This document shows, piece after piece, positions 13,275 to 25,597 of a stretch of 64,000 bases of DNA (its first letter is position 1; each line of letters opens with the position of its first letter). The translations under genes and the position numbers were made by a program. Location of the stretch: contig NC_081144.1 in the NCBI RefSeq assembly GCF_958295425.1, forward strand, positions 3,769,739-3,833,738, given 5' to 3'. A model generated the notes under the pieces. That model did not search any database. It had not been told where the DNA came from and worked only from the letters and a program-made list of their open reading frames with translations. The DNA comes from Solea solea (Eukaryota > Chordata > Actinopteri > Pleuronectiformes > Soleidae).

Positions 13275-13640
13275 ATGATAACTGTGTCTCTGTTTTCTCA
13301 ACAGCTAAATCGATGTTTAATGATATATTCTGACCTTTGAATGTGTACGTTTAATGTATATTAATGTGAGAGTGAGTGCGTGGATGTGAAGTGTATGAAA
13401 GGTGCTATATAAATAGAGTTTGATTGATTGTAATGTCAAGTACCATATCCACAGTGACTATGAATGACACAGACACACTACTGATAGAGGATATTATCGC
13501 TCATCGTGATAAAAAATAACTCACAGTAAGTTAATTGTGGTAATTGTGATAATCATGACCGGAAGTAAACATTAATATTTCATGTTAGTGACTTGAAAAT
13601 GCTTTATAACTTGCGAACATACCTTTTTTTAATGTACCAC
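13275..13640. repeat. diverged repeat, copy 1
   Basis: This segment is collinear with 16219-16570 in vgll4 intron 1. Both contain ATGATAACT, TTTGAATGTGTAC, GTGTATGAAAGGTGCTATA, GATAGAGGATATTAT and AGTGACTTGAAAAT in the same order. A third partial match lies near 13740-13815. The AAGGTGCTATATAAATAGAG motif resembles a LINE/SINE 3' end, so an interspersed family is as likely as a local duplication. Confidence 0.6.
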
Positions 13641-13799
13641 AATGGGGAGACAAATCTTTCCTTGTGACTTATTATGATCTAATTAATTAGAAAAAATTAT
13701 GTATCCCATCAGCAACGTTTCTCACCAGCATAAGTGCATAAGGGTGTGTGGCTGTGATGTGCATGAGAGGTGCTATACAAATAGAGTTTAAGTAATTAA

Positions 13800-14470
13800 T
13801 TTCAGTGTTAACTACCAGGTGTTGAACAGTGAATTCATTGGGGATTACAGATACCTGGGTGTTCACCTTAACAATAAACTGCCGAGGAGACTGCGGTCCT
13901 TCAGTGTGTGCAGGAACCTTTTATGACACATGGGTGGCGTCAGCAGTGTTTTTTTTACGCCATTGTCTGTTGGGGAAGTAGATTCACTGTGAGGGACAGG
14001 AACAGACCATAAGCTGGTGATGAGAGCCAGCTCAGTCTGTGGACCTCACACAGGAAGTGAGTGATGGACAACTCCTCTCACCCCACGCACAACACTTCTG
14101 TGCTGAGCAGTTCCTTGAGCAGAAGACTGCAGCACCCACAGTATTTCACTACAGACACTGCCTTCTTTAAACACAATCAAAGGCATGTTGTTCTTTAATG
14201 TAACCTTTTAGAGGGGTTCGGAGTAAGGACCTTGTTGGTATGTATATGGCCTGTATACTTCTGCACTTAACTGTATTATATCTCTCTTTTTTACTCTCTT
14301 TTAGTTACCTCCTTTTAGCTTTTATATTCTGATATGGGTTTTATATCTGAAATTGTCTTGTTTCTGCAACTATTTGTACTATCTCTGCCGCCAGGACTCC
14401 CTGGAAGAGATCTTGTATCTCAATGGGACCTTCCTGGCTAAATAAAGTATAAATAATATAAATAAAAAAC
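13800..14470 (+). mobile_element. LINE fragment (L2/CR1-like), 3' end
   Basis: A broken reverse-transcriptase C-terminal frame is visible (YRYLGVHLNNKL then RRLRSFSVC, with stops and a deletion between them). The typical teleost LINE 3' end follows: CTCAATGGGACCTTCCTGG and TAAATAAAG with a short A-rich tail. It is a dead 5'-truncated copy upstream of vgll4. Confidence 0.7.
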
Positions 14471-14639
14471 AAAATCCCCACCTTGTTTTATTGTGTTCTA
14501 TGTTATTCTTGTTTCATATCTGTCACTTGGCTGCTGCAGCTCATACAGTTTAAGAGTCTAAAAAGAATATAAAGTTAAAGTTTATTAACCCCCTTAGGGA
14601 AAGTATTCCTCTGCATTTTGACCTCTGCATTTGAGAATT

Positions 14640-14770
14640 AGGAGCAGTGGGCTGCCACACTGAGTAGCGCCCGGGGAGCATTGGGAGTTGGGTACCTTGC
14701 TCAGGGGAACTTGACTTGTAACCTTCCGGTTACAAGTCAAGTTCCCTTTCCACTTGGACACGGGCTGTCT
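14640..14770 (-). mobile_element. tRNA-derived SINE fragment
   Basis: On the minus strand it reads CAGCCCGTGTCCAAGTGG then AAGGGAACTTGACTTGTAAC and CTGAGCAAGGTACCCAAC. This is the same family as the better preserved copy at 30778-30960. The B-box region has been replaced by a perfect palindrome (14705-14746). Confidence 0.6.
14705..14746. repeat. perfect 19-bp palindrome, 4-nt loop
   Basis: GGGAACTTGACTTGTAACC (14705-14723), loop TTCC, then its exact reverse complement (14728-14746). It lies inside a SINE remnant. Confidence 0.95.
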
Positions 14771-14814
14771 TATATATATTTAAACCTTTTATTTTCACTC
14801 ATAGCAATAAAATG

Positions 14815-14880
14815 TTAAATCGCAATTATTCTGGTCGGGATAATCGTGGTGGGAAATGTTTGTATCGTCCCATGCCTAAC
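14815..14880. mobile_element. hAT-like terminal fragment
   Basis: It contains ATCGCAATTATTCTGG and ends TATCGTCCCATGCCTAA, a hAT-type terminal pattern. A related opposite end, TTAGGCATGGGGCGAT, occurs at about 8038 in syn2 intron 1. It is a short remnant abutting the vgll4 upstream region. Confidence 0.4.
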
Positions 14881-14894
14881 TACTAACTTAGTTT

Positions 14895-15014
14895 CCATTC
14901 GCCTTGTCACCGCTAGGGGCCGCACTCCTCTCTTTTGTGTGTGGTGAGAAAGTGAAGACAGTCAAAGTGGGCCATGGTGTTGTTGTGGAGGACAAGCTAA
15001 CTTTTGTCGATGGA
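14895..15014 (+). other. vgll4: putative vgll4 non-coding exon 1 and promoter-proximal region
   Basis: A consensus donor GTGAGT begins at 15015, and a strong acceptor (CTTTTCTTCAACATAG) ends at 15535, 70 bp before the vgll4 start codon. This predicts a 5' UTR exon ending at 15014 and a 521-bp intron. The transcription start is not determined; the left edge given is a guess. The segment is GC-richer than its flanks. Confidence 0.5.
14974..15000 (+). promoter_or_regulatory. uORF 1 in putative vgll4 5' UTR
   Basis: An ATG in optimal Kozak context (GCCATGG) opens an 8-residue frame ending in TAA, wholly inside the putative non-coding exon 1. It could damp vgll4 translation if the exon is transcribed. 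Confidence 0.45.
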
Positions 15015-15577
15015 GTGAGTAACTCTTGACTTTGACGTTTCACTGCTGTGACGCTTTGTGGACGGACGTAAAGTCATTGAACGTAACCCAACAACAGGTT
15101 GTCATTAAAGTGTGTCTCAGGACGGCGTTTATTCGACATTTAGCCACCGAATTGTCAAACTTACTCCAAAGTTGGCGATGCTAACGTTAGCGTGTGCCAT
15201 GTAGACAAAGTAGCTAAAGTTAACTAGCGACTGTCGTGGCTACTGTAAACAAGTGAACAGCGAGGGGGAGCTAACAGTAGTTATATTGTGTATATTATCG
15301 TCTATTCTTGTGCCATATGTTGCTTTAATTGTGGTGAATATGTTGTTCTTGTCTTAACTTAAAAGACAGTGGAAGCCAGCTAGCTGAAGTTAGCCTAGTG
15401 CTTCGCCTAGCTGAGCGTATTTAGCTCACATAGCTGCTAATATTTGACTCGCGCCGTCAACTCGGGACACTTTATGCGTTTATTATCAATAAATTAGTGT
15501 TGTTTTAATTAACGTGGTTCTTTTCTTCAACATAGAATCTGGCCTGCTCTCTTCGCTGGTGTTTCCTGCTAACGTCG

Positions 15578-15604
15578 ATGTTAGCAACTAGCTTGTTCGC
15601 GTAA
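15578..15604 (+). promoter_or_regulatory. uORF 2 abutting the vgll4 start codon
   Basis: ATG at 15578 opens an 8-codon frame whose TAA (15602-15604) is immediately followed by the vgll4 ATG at 15605. Its start context is weak (T at -3). Confidence 0.5.
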
Positions 15605-18600
15605 ATGCTCTTCACTAGAATGGACCTGTTGAACTCTCAGTTCCTGGACAAGATGAACAATAACATCGGGAGACTGCACTACGACGGTTAGTTTGTCCCA
15701 AAGTGTCTCGACATGGCGTGGTTAATTGAATTGTTTTGTTTTCTGTGTTTCCCTTATCACCCCATAACCACTTTGAGTAAGTGTTTGGTTTGTGATTTTC
15801 TTGTTTAACTTGTATCTAGGTTATGGCGAGAGTCAACACCTCAAATATACACAGTGGCCTATTAAAGGGATATTGGTGATTGTGGAATATGTGGAGATCT
15901 CTGTCTTTCTCTCTTTCTCAAGACAACTTTGTCTATTCCTGTTGTAAAGACATACTCTAAACTAGAGTATAAAAAAGATTAATATGAGTTGTAGATCATG
16001 TACAAAAATAAACAGTATGTACACGTGAATGGAAAGTAGATTGCTATGACCAAATTCTATTAGGATATCACACAGTTTTAAGACATGTTAGGAAAGGAAG
16101 GACATTGTTACACATCCTTACTTTTTTGTTTTTTATGTCTGAATGACATTTGTTATGTTAACGTGACATATACTGTATATATATATATATATATATGTAA
16201 CAACATTATATTAAGTAAATGATAACTCTGCCTCTGGTGTCTCCTCAGCCAAATCGTTGGTTAATGAGTTATTCCAGACTTTGAATGTGTACATTTAATG
16301 TATTACTTGTATGTATTAATGTGTGCGTGTGTGGATGTGATGTGTATGAAAGGTGCTATACAAATGGAGTATGACTTATTGTTAACTACCATAACCAGAG
16401 TGAAAATGAATGACCCAGAATCACTACTAATAGAGGATATTATAGGTCATTGTGATAAAAAGCACTAACAATAAGTTACTTGTGGGGAATTTCTATTATT
16501 CTGATTGTAGACTGGAGATAAATGTTAACATTTCACTTGAGTGACTTGAAAATCCTTTCTAACTCACTAACTTAGTTTCCACAAATTCTTGTGGTTTATT
16601 TTTTATGATCTTGTTAAAAGGTTTCTGACCAGCACATGTGTAGACAGAAGGCTTTACATGTTTAAGTTTAAAAATGTCAAAACAATTATATTAAAAACTT
16701 TTTTTGTTAAGATAACCATTGGTATAAATAAAGATGTGATTTCATTGTGTGTCCTTACAATGAAACATCAACATTTGAATACTTGTAAACTGCATGTAAA
16801 TCACATCCTGATGTTACAAAAACACTTGGACTCAGCTAGACTTGACTTTGTAAATCCACAAAAGGACATGCAACTCGATTTAGACTTGGACACAAATGAC
16901 TCTTGACTTCACTTTGACTGGAGCCCTTCGATTTAAAAATACTTGATGCCTTAAAGGCCAAAGGTTATAAAAGTATGTCATTTGAATGCTTTGCCACAAA
17001 TCAATTCCCTGAATTAACTAATTTAGCAGTTGCACACTTGATTTCCCACAATACTGTCATCCAATCTATATCCAGTCAAGTTGCAGAAAAGAATATATTT
17101 TAGCTGGGTTTAATCTTCACGGTAGCCATATAACATGTAAATGGCATTATGTGGTTTAAGTGTGCATCATGACTTATTATTTGGGATTTAAACTTGTGGA
17201 ATTTGTATTTAGGTTGAATTTAAATACAACTACATAACTTGCACTGCTGATTCTTCTCTACAGGTGAGTCCAGGACACCCTCCCTGTCCACTGCTATGTC
17301 TAACATAACCGGGGCCCCTCCACACTGTCCAAGCAAGCGAAAATATGGTGAAGAACATATGGATGACCGAATCAACTGTGATGATGACCACATGACCAAA
17401 ATGAGCAGATTGTTTGCCACTCAGCTGTAAGTATATGTCACTTAGTTGAAAGTAGCATTAATGGCATTGATTACTATATTTTGTGCTACATGTGTTTGCT
17501 CAAATTTAATTATTTTCAGTGACAGCTTTGAGTATTTTGTTTCTCTTAAATAAATGAACACTGCATGTGTAGTTTTCAATCAGTACCTATCACGTCTGAA
17601 TGTTTGTATGTCTTTATCTTCTTGTGACATTTGATAAGGGTGGTATTTTATTTGCCTTAAACACCCATGGCATGATGCATTAAGAGGTGAAGCTTTAAGT
17701 AGTTTATACTGTATGTTATGTGTACTTTCTGAATTAAGGGCCCGTCCCTCTGCTGGAGACAACAGTACTGAGCACTGGAGCCACAGTCCTGTGGACCATG
17801 TCACATCCTCCTCTAATGGTCTCCATGGGACTCGCATGTTTGCTTCCATTTCTGACTATGCTGTGGATCAGCCTGTGCCTCTGACCAAAAGCAGCCACGA
17901 TGTTGGTGGCAGAGAGAGGTCTGTCATAAGTGGAACTGTTGAGCGGCAGCAGGTATGTCTGCATAGGAGATATTTTAGTAATTCAAGTGTTTATTTTCTA
18001 AAAAAGTATGTACTACATATTGCATTGCAGTCACATTATTATTGTTACACAAACATTTTTAAGTTTCTCCTTGGATTTTTAAGTATACATTATAAGTAGA
18101 TGTTGTCTTCAAGTGAAAGCTCATAGCCTGTAGAAATAAACAGTAGCTGTGCTTCTCTAAATGTTGTTATATATCAAGTCTCTGTGGAGGAGAGCTGTTA
18201 GAGCTGTATAAACCTCAAGATAACTGTGTTACTTGTCTGTTAGCTGAGCTTATGTAATTTCTCCCACCTATAGAATCGTCCCTCCGTTATTATCTGTGCC
18301 CCGGCGAGCAACCGCAATTGTAATCTCTCTCACTGCCACATGAATGGCTCCTCTCCCAGCCCACCTGCTGATCAGAGGAAGGCCAATGGTAAGCCTGTAA
18401 TTACAACACACACAATGTGCAGTCCAAACCCTTACACAGGATTCTTCTCTTTTTCTAATGTTGTCAGCTGGAAATCAAAGCTAAGGGAAGAAATAGCTGC
18501 ATACTATATCTCTTGTTGTGTTATATTAAGTACTCTTTATTTTAAAACAATGGTTGCATCTGACTTTCAACTTCATAAATAACACCAAACTAATAGTCAG

Positions 18601-19468
18601 CGGGGCTTCCCTTTGCTTTCAAAACACAATATGTTTAAAACAATCCTCTAAGATTCTGCATCACATAATTTACCAGCTGCACATTCATGATGTCATTGTC
18701 ATTCCATAGGAGTTGCATTGGAGTGAAGAGATCACTAGTACACTGAACTAGGGCTTTTTTTTTCAAATACCAATTTTATGAAATCTGTTTTTAAATCAAA
18801 CATGGAGCAACTTTCTTTCTGCTCTCATATTTATTCCATGCGCTATCAAGTGTTTAATTAAATTTATTATGTCACTTTAGATGCTCTCAGCATTCATTAA
18901 ACACGCACCAACCTCTTGAAACACAACACCAACACTCTTCCTCCTCTCCTTTGGGGGAATTAGCTCCGTCTCAGGTTATATTGGCATGCTATCATGTTGG
19001 AAGTAGCCTTTAAACATGGTTGCAAATGGATACAAATGGTCATCAGCAATACCCACAATCATGTAATTTGTAGCGACACCATGTTTAACCCTGTTTTATT
19101 TTGAGTACTGTTTGTTTTTGAAAAAATTTAAATATCCCATTATACATACATACATACATATTACAGTAAATTTAACAGGGTATATCCATGATTTATGATA
19201 TTCTGACAACATTCACATGCATGGTAATAATTTTTGAACTCCTCCCTCCACACGCAACTTTACTTTAGCTAATACCGTATGTGACCCTGTTATCGAGGAG
19301 CACTTCCGTCGCAGCCTGGGGAAAAACTACAAAGAGGCGGAGCCTGTGTCCAACTCGGTGTCCATCACGGGCTCGGTGGATGACCACTTTGCCAAGGCAC
19401 TGGGAGACGCCTGGCTCCAAATCAAGGCCAAGGGTGGCGGTCATCAGACACCAGAGGCGGATTCATGA
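15605..19468 (+). CDS. vgll4: vestigial-like family member 4 (TEAD cofactor)
   Basis: VGLL4 is a nuclear cofactor that binds TEAD factors through two TDU motifs and competes with YAP. Coding exons are 15605-15686, 17264-17426, 17739-17952, 18274-18388 and 19269-19468. All are GT-AG, and they total 258 codons including the stop (257 aa; the human protein is about 290). The N-terminus (MDLLNSQFLDKMNNNIG) matches the long human isoform. Exon 2 has the conserved SKRKY and DDDHMTKMSRLF segment. Exons 3-4 carry the low-complexity middle and NRPSVIICA. Exon 5 has TDU1 (VIEEHFRRSLG, residues 199-209) and TDU2 (VDDHFAKALG, residues 228-237). Met1 has a poor start context while Met6 has A at -3 and G at +4, so initiation at residue 6 is plausible. 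It is divergent from syn2. Confidence 0.95.
16219..16570. repeat. diverged repeat, copy 2 (in vgll4 intron 1)
   Basis: This is collinear with 13275-13640. After the shared block it continues CACTAACTTAGTTTCC, which in the first locus occurs only at about 14872-14893, beyond the LINE and SINE. The (TA)n run at 16174-16196 lies just upstream. Confidence 0.6.
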
Positions 19469-21545
19469 AGCAGAGGGGAGTAAACGATACAATCACCTTC
19501 TTAGCCTAGCATCAATTTCCCTTAGCCAAGAACAATGAAAGACAAATACTCTGGTGCTCCACGGCTGTTCACATCTGGACACTGAGGTCGACTTGTTTGT
19601 AGAAAAGTCTTTAAAATTCTGAAAGTCTCTAAACTGAAGAAGGAAAAAAAAAAAGTAAATATTAGATGCCGTCTTTGGACCGGCAGCGTCGTTTGTGGAA
19701 ATTATACAATCATAGTTTTTATTTTGCATTAATGACGACGTTTCTCAAAGCAGGTGGTTGGTTAGTCTAGGTTCTATTTTCTACCTGCTTTTCACTTGCC
19801 TTACTAGCCAAAGAAATCCCCTGCCTTTTTTATATCAACAAATAAGCCATAGATCTGGGTTTCATCATTGTCATTCTCATATCACATTCACTGCTATCCC
19901 GTCTGTATTACTTGAAAGTGACAGCCAGGTCTCATTTGCACTATTGCGTTTCTGACCGGTGAGGTAGTTGGTGACCCGTTCAAGTTCACGTTGTATTGGA
20001 ATTATCACAAACGCGTCTAAGGCTCTGGTTCCCCAGCTTCCTGAAGACAAAACTGTCTTTATGATCCCGAACTGGACGTATCCACTGTCGATTTATAAGA
20101 AGAAAAATTAAAAAAATTTAAAAAAGTTAATACCTAAATTTTATTTTTCCTGTCTATACGCTCACTGAGGCTAATTACTTAGTAAAACTAATATCAATCA
20201 TAGTACATATTGCTAACTAGAAAGCATGTTTTCAAATAGCTGGTTTCTATTACAATCCTTTATTTTATACTATGAATATATTTACTCTGAATTTATTTTT
20301 TATCTGTAACGTTTTTAGAAATACTCACTGCTGGTACAGTTGTACTCAATATATTTTTTTGTATCTGGTTTTCATGACTATATGTAGTTCCGTCGTATCC
20401 ATCTACACACCGCAGCCTCTGGACAGGTTGTCTGAATGCAGTTTAATAAGAAAATAAAAAGCGTCCGGTTGCTTTGTTATTCTGCAGTGCTGTATGCTTC
20501 ACACACGGCTGAATACAGCAAATTCTCACCCTCTGTAGTGAGACTGTAGTGCAGTCTGTTCGCAGTGGCTTTATTTATTCTCAGCACATTTATATATTGA
20601 CAACAGAATTCTTACTTTGCTTCAGTGACAATTTAATGTCCCTTTAATTTTGAACCCAGAAGTAATTCTGGTGTCAACATTCCACCACGACTGCCTGGCA
20701 CACGTTTTCAAACGAGTTTATCAAATACTGTTACAAGCATGACTCTTGTCATGTGATTATGAATTTATCATGGGGAGAGCCATAAAAATCTGATTTTTCT
20801 TTTTTTTTTATATGCAGTTGAGTTTTGTTTAAAATTAATTTCTTTCCCTCCTGAAAATTGTCTACTTGTAGTAGCATAACCTATTGGTCAACACTGATTA
20901 AGATAGAGTATTGTAAATTCAGACTTTTCTATTGTCGATTAACTTGTCTGTGAAAACATATACATTTATATTAATATTTTTACACTTTCTTTGTTGTTAC
21001 ATACACTTTCCTGTCTTTATATTTTATTTTACCCATGTAAGACTATCATTGCGCCGCGCGGAATGATTATAGATATTTTGTTTTCTATTCAGAGTAGTGT
21101 ACTCGTGTCACATGGACGCGCATTATCTTTTCCACCATGCGTTCTGTCTTCTTTTCTAAACGTTGATTACACATTTATCAGACGATTAAAGTGCAGGAAC
21201 ACAACAGTCTTTAGATCAAAGACTTTTCTCAGTGCAGTGTCAGCGAGACCTCTACACTAACAAGTTTAAGGAGTGACTCTGTGTACCATAGTGGAATTTA
21301 GGGATTATTATGGGATCTGCTTGTTTGACACAAGTAGATTTTTCTAAGTACTATTAGTCCGTTGTTATTTAATTGTTGTATTTAGACAAGCTGTATCTCA
21401 AAGGCTGTTAGATGAAAGGACCTGCTCCAGGTGTCTTCCAAAATGGAAAACATACTGTATGTTCACTTTTGTTCTTACTTCTCTGGAAGAAAATGCCACT
21501 GTTTGTACTTAACTTCTTCCAAATAAACATACAACAGTTTACGCT
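19469..21545 (+). other. vgll4: vgll4 3' UTR (predicted)
   Basis: No gene-like ORF occurs here. An AATAAA at 21522-21527 is followed by GT-rich sequence and is the best distal poly(A) signal. A proximal AATAAA at 20453-20458 could give a shorter transcript. The interval is AT-rich and unusually free of recognisable repeats, which fits transcribed 3' UTR. Confidence 0.55.
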
Positions 21546-22204
21546 GTGTTCCTCGTCTTTTTCCACCAAATAGAATGTGAACGGCAGCGTGTTTCTTTGT
21601 CAACTGTCCAGAGTTTGTGTTTCTTATCGCAGATTGTGCAACAGTTTTGTTTTGTGTGTGCGTGTGTTATGTTGTGAAACATTTCTTCCTTTCAGTGTTG
21701 CAGACTCTTGAGACAGAAGGTCAAACAATCAGTGCTCACTGTAGAGTCTCTGTTTTACTGGACATTTGCTGCCATAGCAACAAAATGAAGTGATTTGTTA
21801 GCACATTAGCCAGACCACTTAGGCTTGGAGCAACAAGGGCTGGAAAATGTCCTTTAAAATTAGACCATCAGGTTGGAAAATTATGCTGAATAGTTTCCTG
21901 AATCATCTTTGGTCCCTTCATCCCTTTGGTTTGGGTGTTCTTATTTGCTCTTTAACAAATTTCTCTGGCTGTTCGACGTCTCTCTTGGTTGTCTGATGAT
22001 TATGTTGATGTTTGAATATCAAATGCACACCTTTAAGGGATACTCGGGTCTGCAGAGATCTAAAGTAAACTTCACACTGTAGGAGGGAAAAGTCTAGAAA
22101 CTGTGTTGCACTGCTTTATAATGTCCTTGTGTCGACTTCCCATTTGCAGGTTCAGTTTTACATCAGTGTTTAACATCTTTCATTATGTACTTTATGGTGT
22201 AGTG

Positions 22205-22305
22205 CAGTGGTTCTCAAACCAAGTACCACCTGAGAAAATATTGAGCTCTCAAAGTAAAACCATTATCGCCGATGTTAAAATACTGTGGTGTAAGAAAAGT
22301 CGACG
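22205..22305 (+). mobile_element. hAT-like terminal fragment
   Basis: It begins CAGTGGTTCTCAAACC and is collinear with the fragment at 3865-3962 (GAGCTCTC, ACTGTGGTGTAAG). It is a single truncated end without a partner. Confidence 0.5.
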
Positions 22306-22381
22306 AGAGACAATAAGATAATTTGCTCTTTCATCATCCTCTATCTCAGATATACTTCATCCACTCTGATCACATACGTCT

Positions 22382-22382
22382 G

Positions 22383-22431
<49 letters not shown>

Positions 22432-22470
22432 ACATCTATCTATACATCTATACATCTATACATCCATACA
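22382..22470. repeat. (CTAT)n microsatellite
   Basis: About 12 near-perfect CTAT units grade into CATC/ACAT variants at the right end. The open frame across it is purely repeat-derived. Confidence 0.95.
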
Positions 22471-23257
22471 TCCAGTCTCCTCGGACTGCTCTGGAAACAC
22501 GGCAGCACGAGATGGTGGCCTCTGCGAGGCAAGGTCCTTTCCTGAAGTGCATTTAACAGGCTTACAGTTTTTATTTAGAAGTATTTATACAAATATTCCA
22601 TGGAACCTTTAATGGCTGTAAGGGGATGTCATCAGAAATGTTGCATTACTGCTTTTCTTTGATTTAATCATTCATCTGCAAATGTGATTGTCCCTCACAT
22701 TGAGACTTGTGTCACCATGGCGATGGAAAAATTGAGATCTCTGTGGGTATGTACTGCCTTTGAGGGTTAAAATTTGAATTTAGTGTTTGGGCAACTTTAG
22801 GGTTTAATGTTAGGTGTCAAGTTGTGGTGGTCAAGGTTAAGATAAGGGGTTATGACCCCCCCCCCCCCCCCACAGGAACAGATGAGGACATTTCTAGAGC
22901 TGAGTCACTGTGTTCTTGAGGAGCAGCTGATGTCCTTACTCAGACATTAACTGCTCAAACCTCTTTGGACTTACTTGGCTGTAGACAGTGTTTGGTTGAT
23001 TCGGTGTCATGGTAACAAAAGACTAGAAAAATTGCTGCTGGAAAAATCCATTATTTTTAAAGTGAGAAAATAGAAACATATGATCGATGAGTCAGCAGTG
23101 AGGGCAATTTGACGCACATCTCGGTGTTGACCTGGAAAGCATTTCAACACGTGTCATTGTGATAGAACGGTAAAGGGATTAAAACGGTTTATAATTCTTA
23201 TGAGGAGCATGTGATATTTTTTTTTTCTTCAGAGACCAGCTCTCTTCTCTGTCTGAA

Positions 23258-23270
23258 CCAGCAGATGGCG
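23258..23270 (+). promoter_or_regulatory. CTCF-like core motif
   Basis: CCAGCAGATGGCG matches every position of CCASYAGRKGGCR on the plus strand, in the desert downstream of vgll4. Confidence 0.45.
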
Positions 23271-25597
23271 CTATGCAACCATCATATGAGCGCCCTCAGA
23301 TTCTCTCATCCCTGGAGATCAAACAAAGACTTGAGCAGAGTCATCCTGGGAAGATTGATTATGGATGCAGCATTTCTTCAGTTTGTTTTTTTTAGTCACG
23401 TGAAAATGTAGGTAAGACTTAACTTGTATATTATTGTTATTATCACACGTTATTCGACATGGTTCCAATCCTTAAAGGCCAAATGAAAATATACATGATG
23501 AGTACATACCTCCACTTCAGTTTGGCTAATTTGAATCTTTTATTTTATTTATTTAGTTTGGTTGTTATTATCACACCTCAGGCTCCAAAAGCCTCTCCAA
23601 CAGACCACTGCCTCCGCAAGATTAGATCCAGCCATTGACCAACAACAATGCCCCCTTGCTTCTCATGCACCATGCCTGCCTGCTCTTGTGGGATTATGGA
23701 GAGGAGATCCACGTTTTTTTTTCTTGCTTGTGCAAAAACCAATTGCAATATCCACACATCCATCGTGGCCGACGTGAAATTAGTGCTCGAAATCAGGATG
23801 ACACATCAGGGTCACGCCAAAGTCAGCTCAGCCTCTTCCTTCAGTGTGTGAAGGCCACGAGGAGCATGACATCTGTGCTTGCCATGGTGGACTGGTCTGC
23901 TCCATTGACGACTCTGTTGCTTTCTGACATGGTCAAGATACACATTTGTCAAGCACTGTCCTCTTTGATTTCCCTCTCTGTGTTACGTAAAAGGAATGAA
24001 CCAATGGTGGCGTTTTCACACGGTGCACTCTGGAAGCCATGGTTAATAAGTGTAATTGGATGACTTACTGTAGGCTAAATTAGAAAAGTGGTCATCGTAA
24101 AGTCCCGCGTATCAGCTCACATATCACCTACATGTGAGATCTCGTGGTTTTTTGTTTGCATAATCCCAAATTTGTTGTGCCTGAACAAGATGTAAGGCTT
24201 CACTCATATCTTTGAGCATCCCTGGGTGCACAACATCTGGGGAATTTGCATGATTGCCTGTAGATTATTTGAACATTGTCTATTCCCCTCTCATGTTTTT
24301 TTCTTCTTCTGTGGGCTCTCTGCTGTGAGAATGCACACACATCCTTGGGCGAAATAATCTAAAATAGATCATACAAGCAAGTGGAGTAGATGCACAGGCA
24401 CAGGAAGCAGCTCACGGGCAGACTTGAGTCATGCTGGCAGGATCATGCACCCTGAGCTGACAGGCCAACACACCCGATTACCAAGCATGTCATTTTTAAA
24501 ATGCATCCACGGCATCATTATAGGTCACAAACAAACGAGAGACGGGGGGAAAAAATTGAGATTTGATGCCGATTTAGCCCGTAACGCTTGACTCTTGAAC
24601 TTATAGGCATGGATGGAGAGCAAGGTTGCTGCTACTTTTGAGACCGACCTGATGAGCGTCTCTCGCTCAAGCCAACAGTGGCTCATCCATTGTGTCATGT
24701 AGACTGCTGGCAATGGCACAACCTCTGTGCAGGGGAAGGGAAGACAACACGGTCACTCTGGATCACAGTCTTGCAATGAACAGAAACAGACCCTGTCAGG
24801 CCGTCTCAGCATCAGTGCTCAGCTGCATACCACCACCACCACCACCACCACACACACTCACTCACTCACCAATTGCTATTTGCCTTATCCTTACATCCTC
24901 CCTCTGACAGTGTGAAAACAGCCCTGTCTTGATAAGGCCCTCTTGTGTGGTTTGTATGTTATTCTCTAATTTGGCAATATCCTGTTAAAGATCCGGTATG
25001 TAACATTTAGCAGGGTTTATACCCATGTTTGTATTAAAAATTAATTTTCGTAGCCTTAAAGCTTTGGTGCTTTTGTTTTTTTGTTAAAAAAAAAAAAAAC
25101 GTACTGAAACTCAGTACGTTTGATATATGAGTCCGAGTATACATGTGGAGGAGGAAAATTATTTGACAAACAAGCGTTTTCACATTTTGAAAAAGCTTAC
25201 TAAATAAACCATATTTTATGGTGTGCAAAGGCAACTATAGTTCCCAGATGTAGAGTGTGTCCCTTTGTTACAATATACAGTCTCACCATTAGATGTCACT
25301 TACACACTCACCCTTCCACTTCTCCTTTTATGTTGCTTTCTGTCTCAGCTCCACCAAGGTCTTGCCGTGCGCTCTTGGCTACTTGCTGCCCGGCCGTATG
25401 GCCCCTTAACACGGCCAGCCATTTCCAATACAGTTGACTTCGGTTTGATACTTAAATATATTATTGATTGATTTGTAAATGATTGATTTAAAGGGCCATC
25501 TGCTTGCACAGCTGAGCGACTGTGCTGCCGTTGTTTTGTCCCCCTTCAAGATAATGAATCGGTTCCAATTAGGGCACACACACACACACTGTTAGTT

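Noticed and set aside
14905..14925. CTCF-like CCGCTAGGGGCCG at the vgll4 upstream region
   Set aside because: Two core positions disagree with CCASYAGRKGGCR.
23562..24063. Overlapping plus-strand frames of up to 142 codons
   Set aside because: Considered as remnants of atg7 or hrh1, but no family motif is present and the frames are not mutually consistent.
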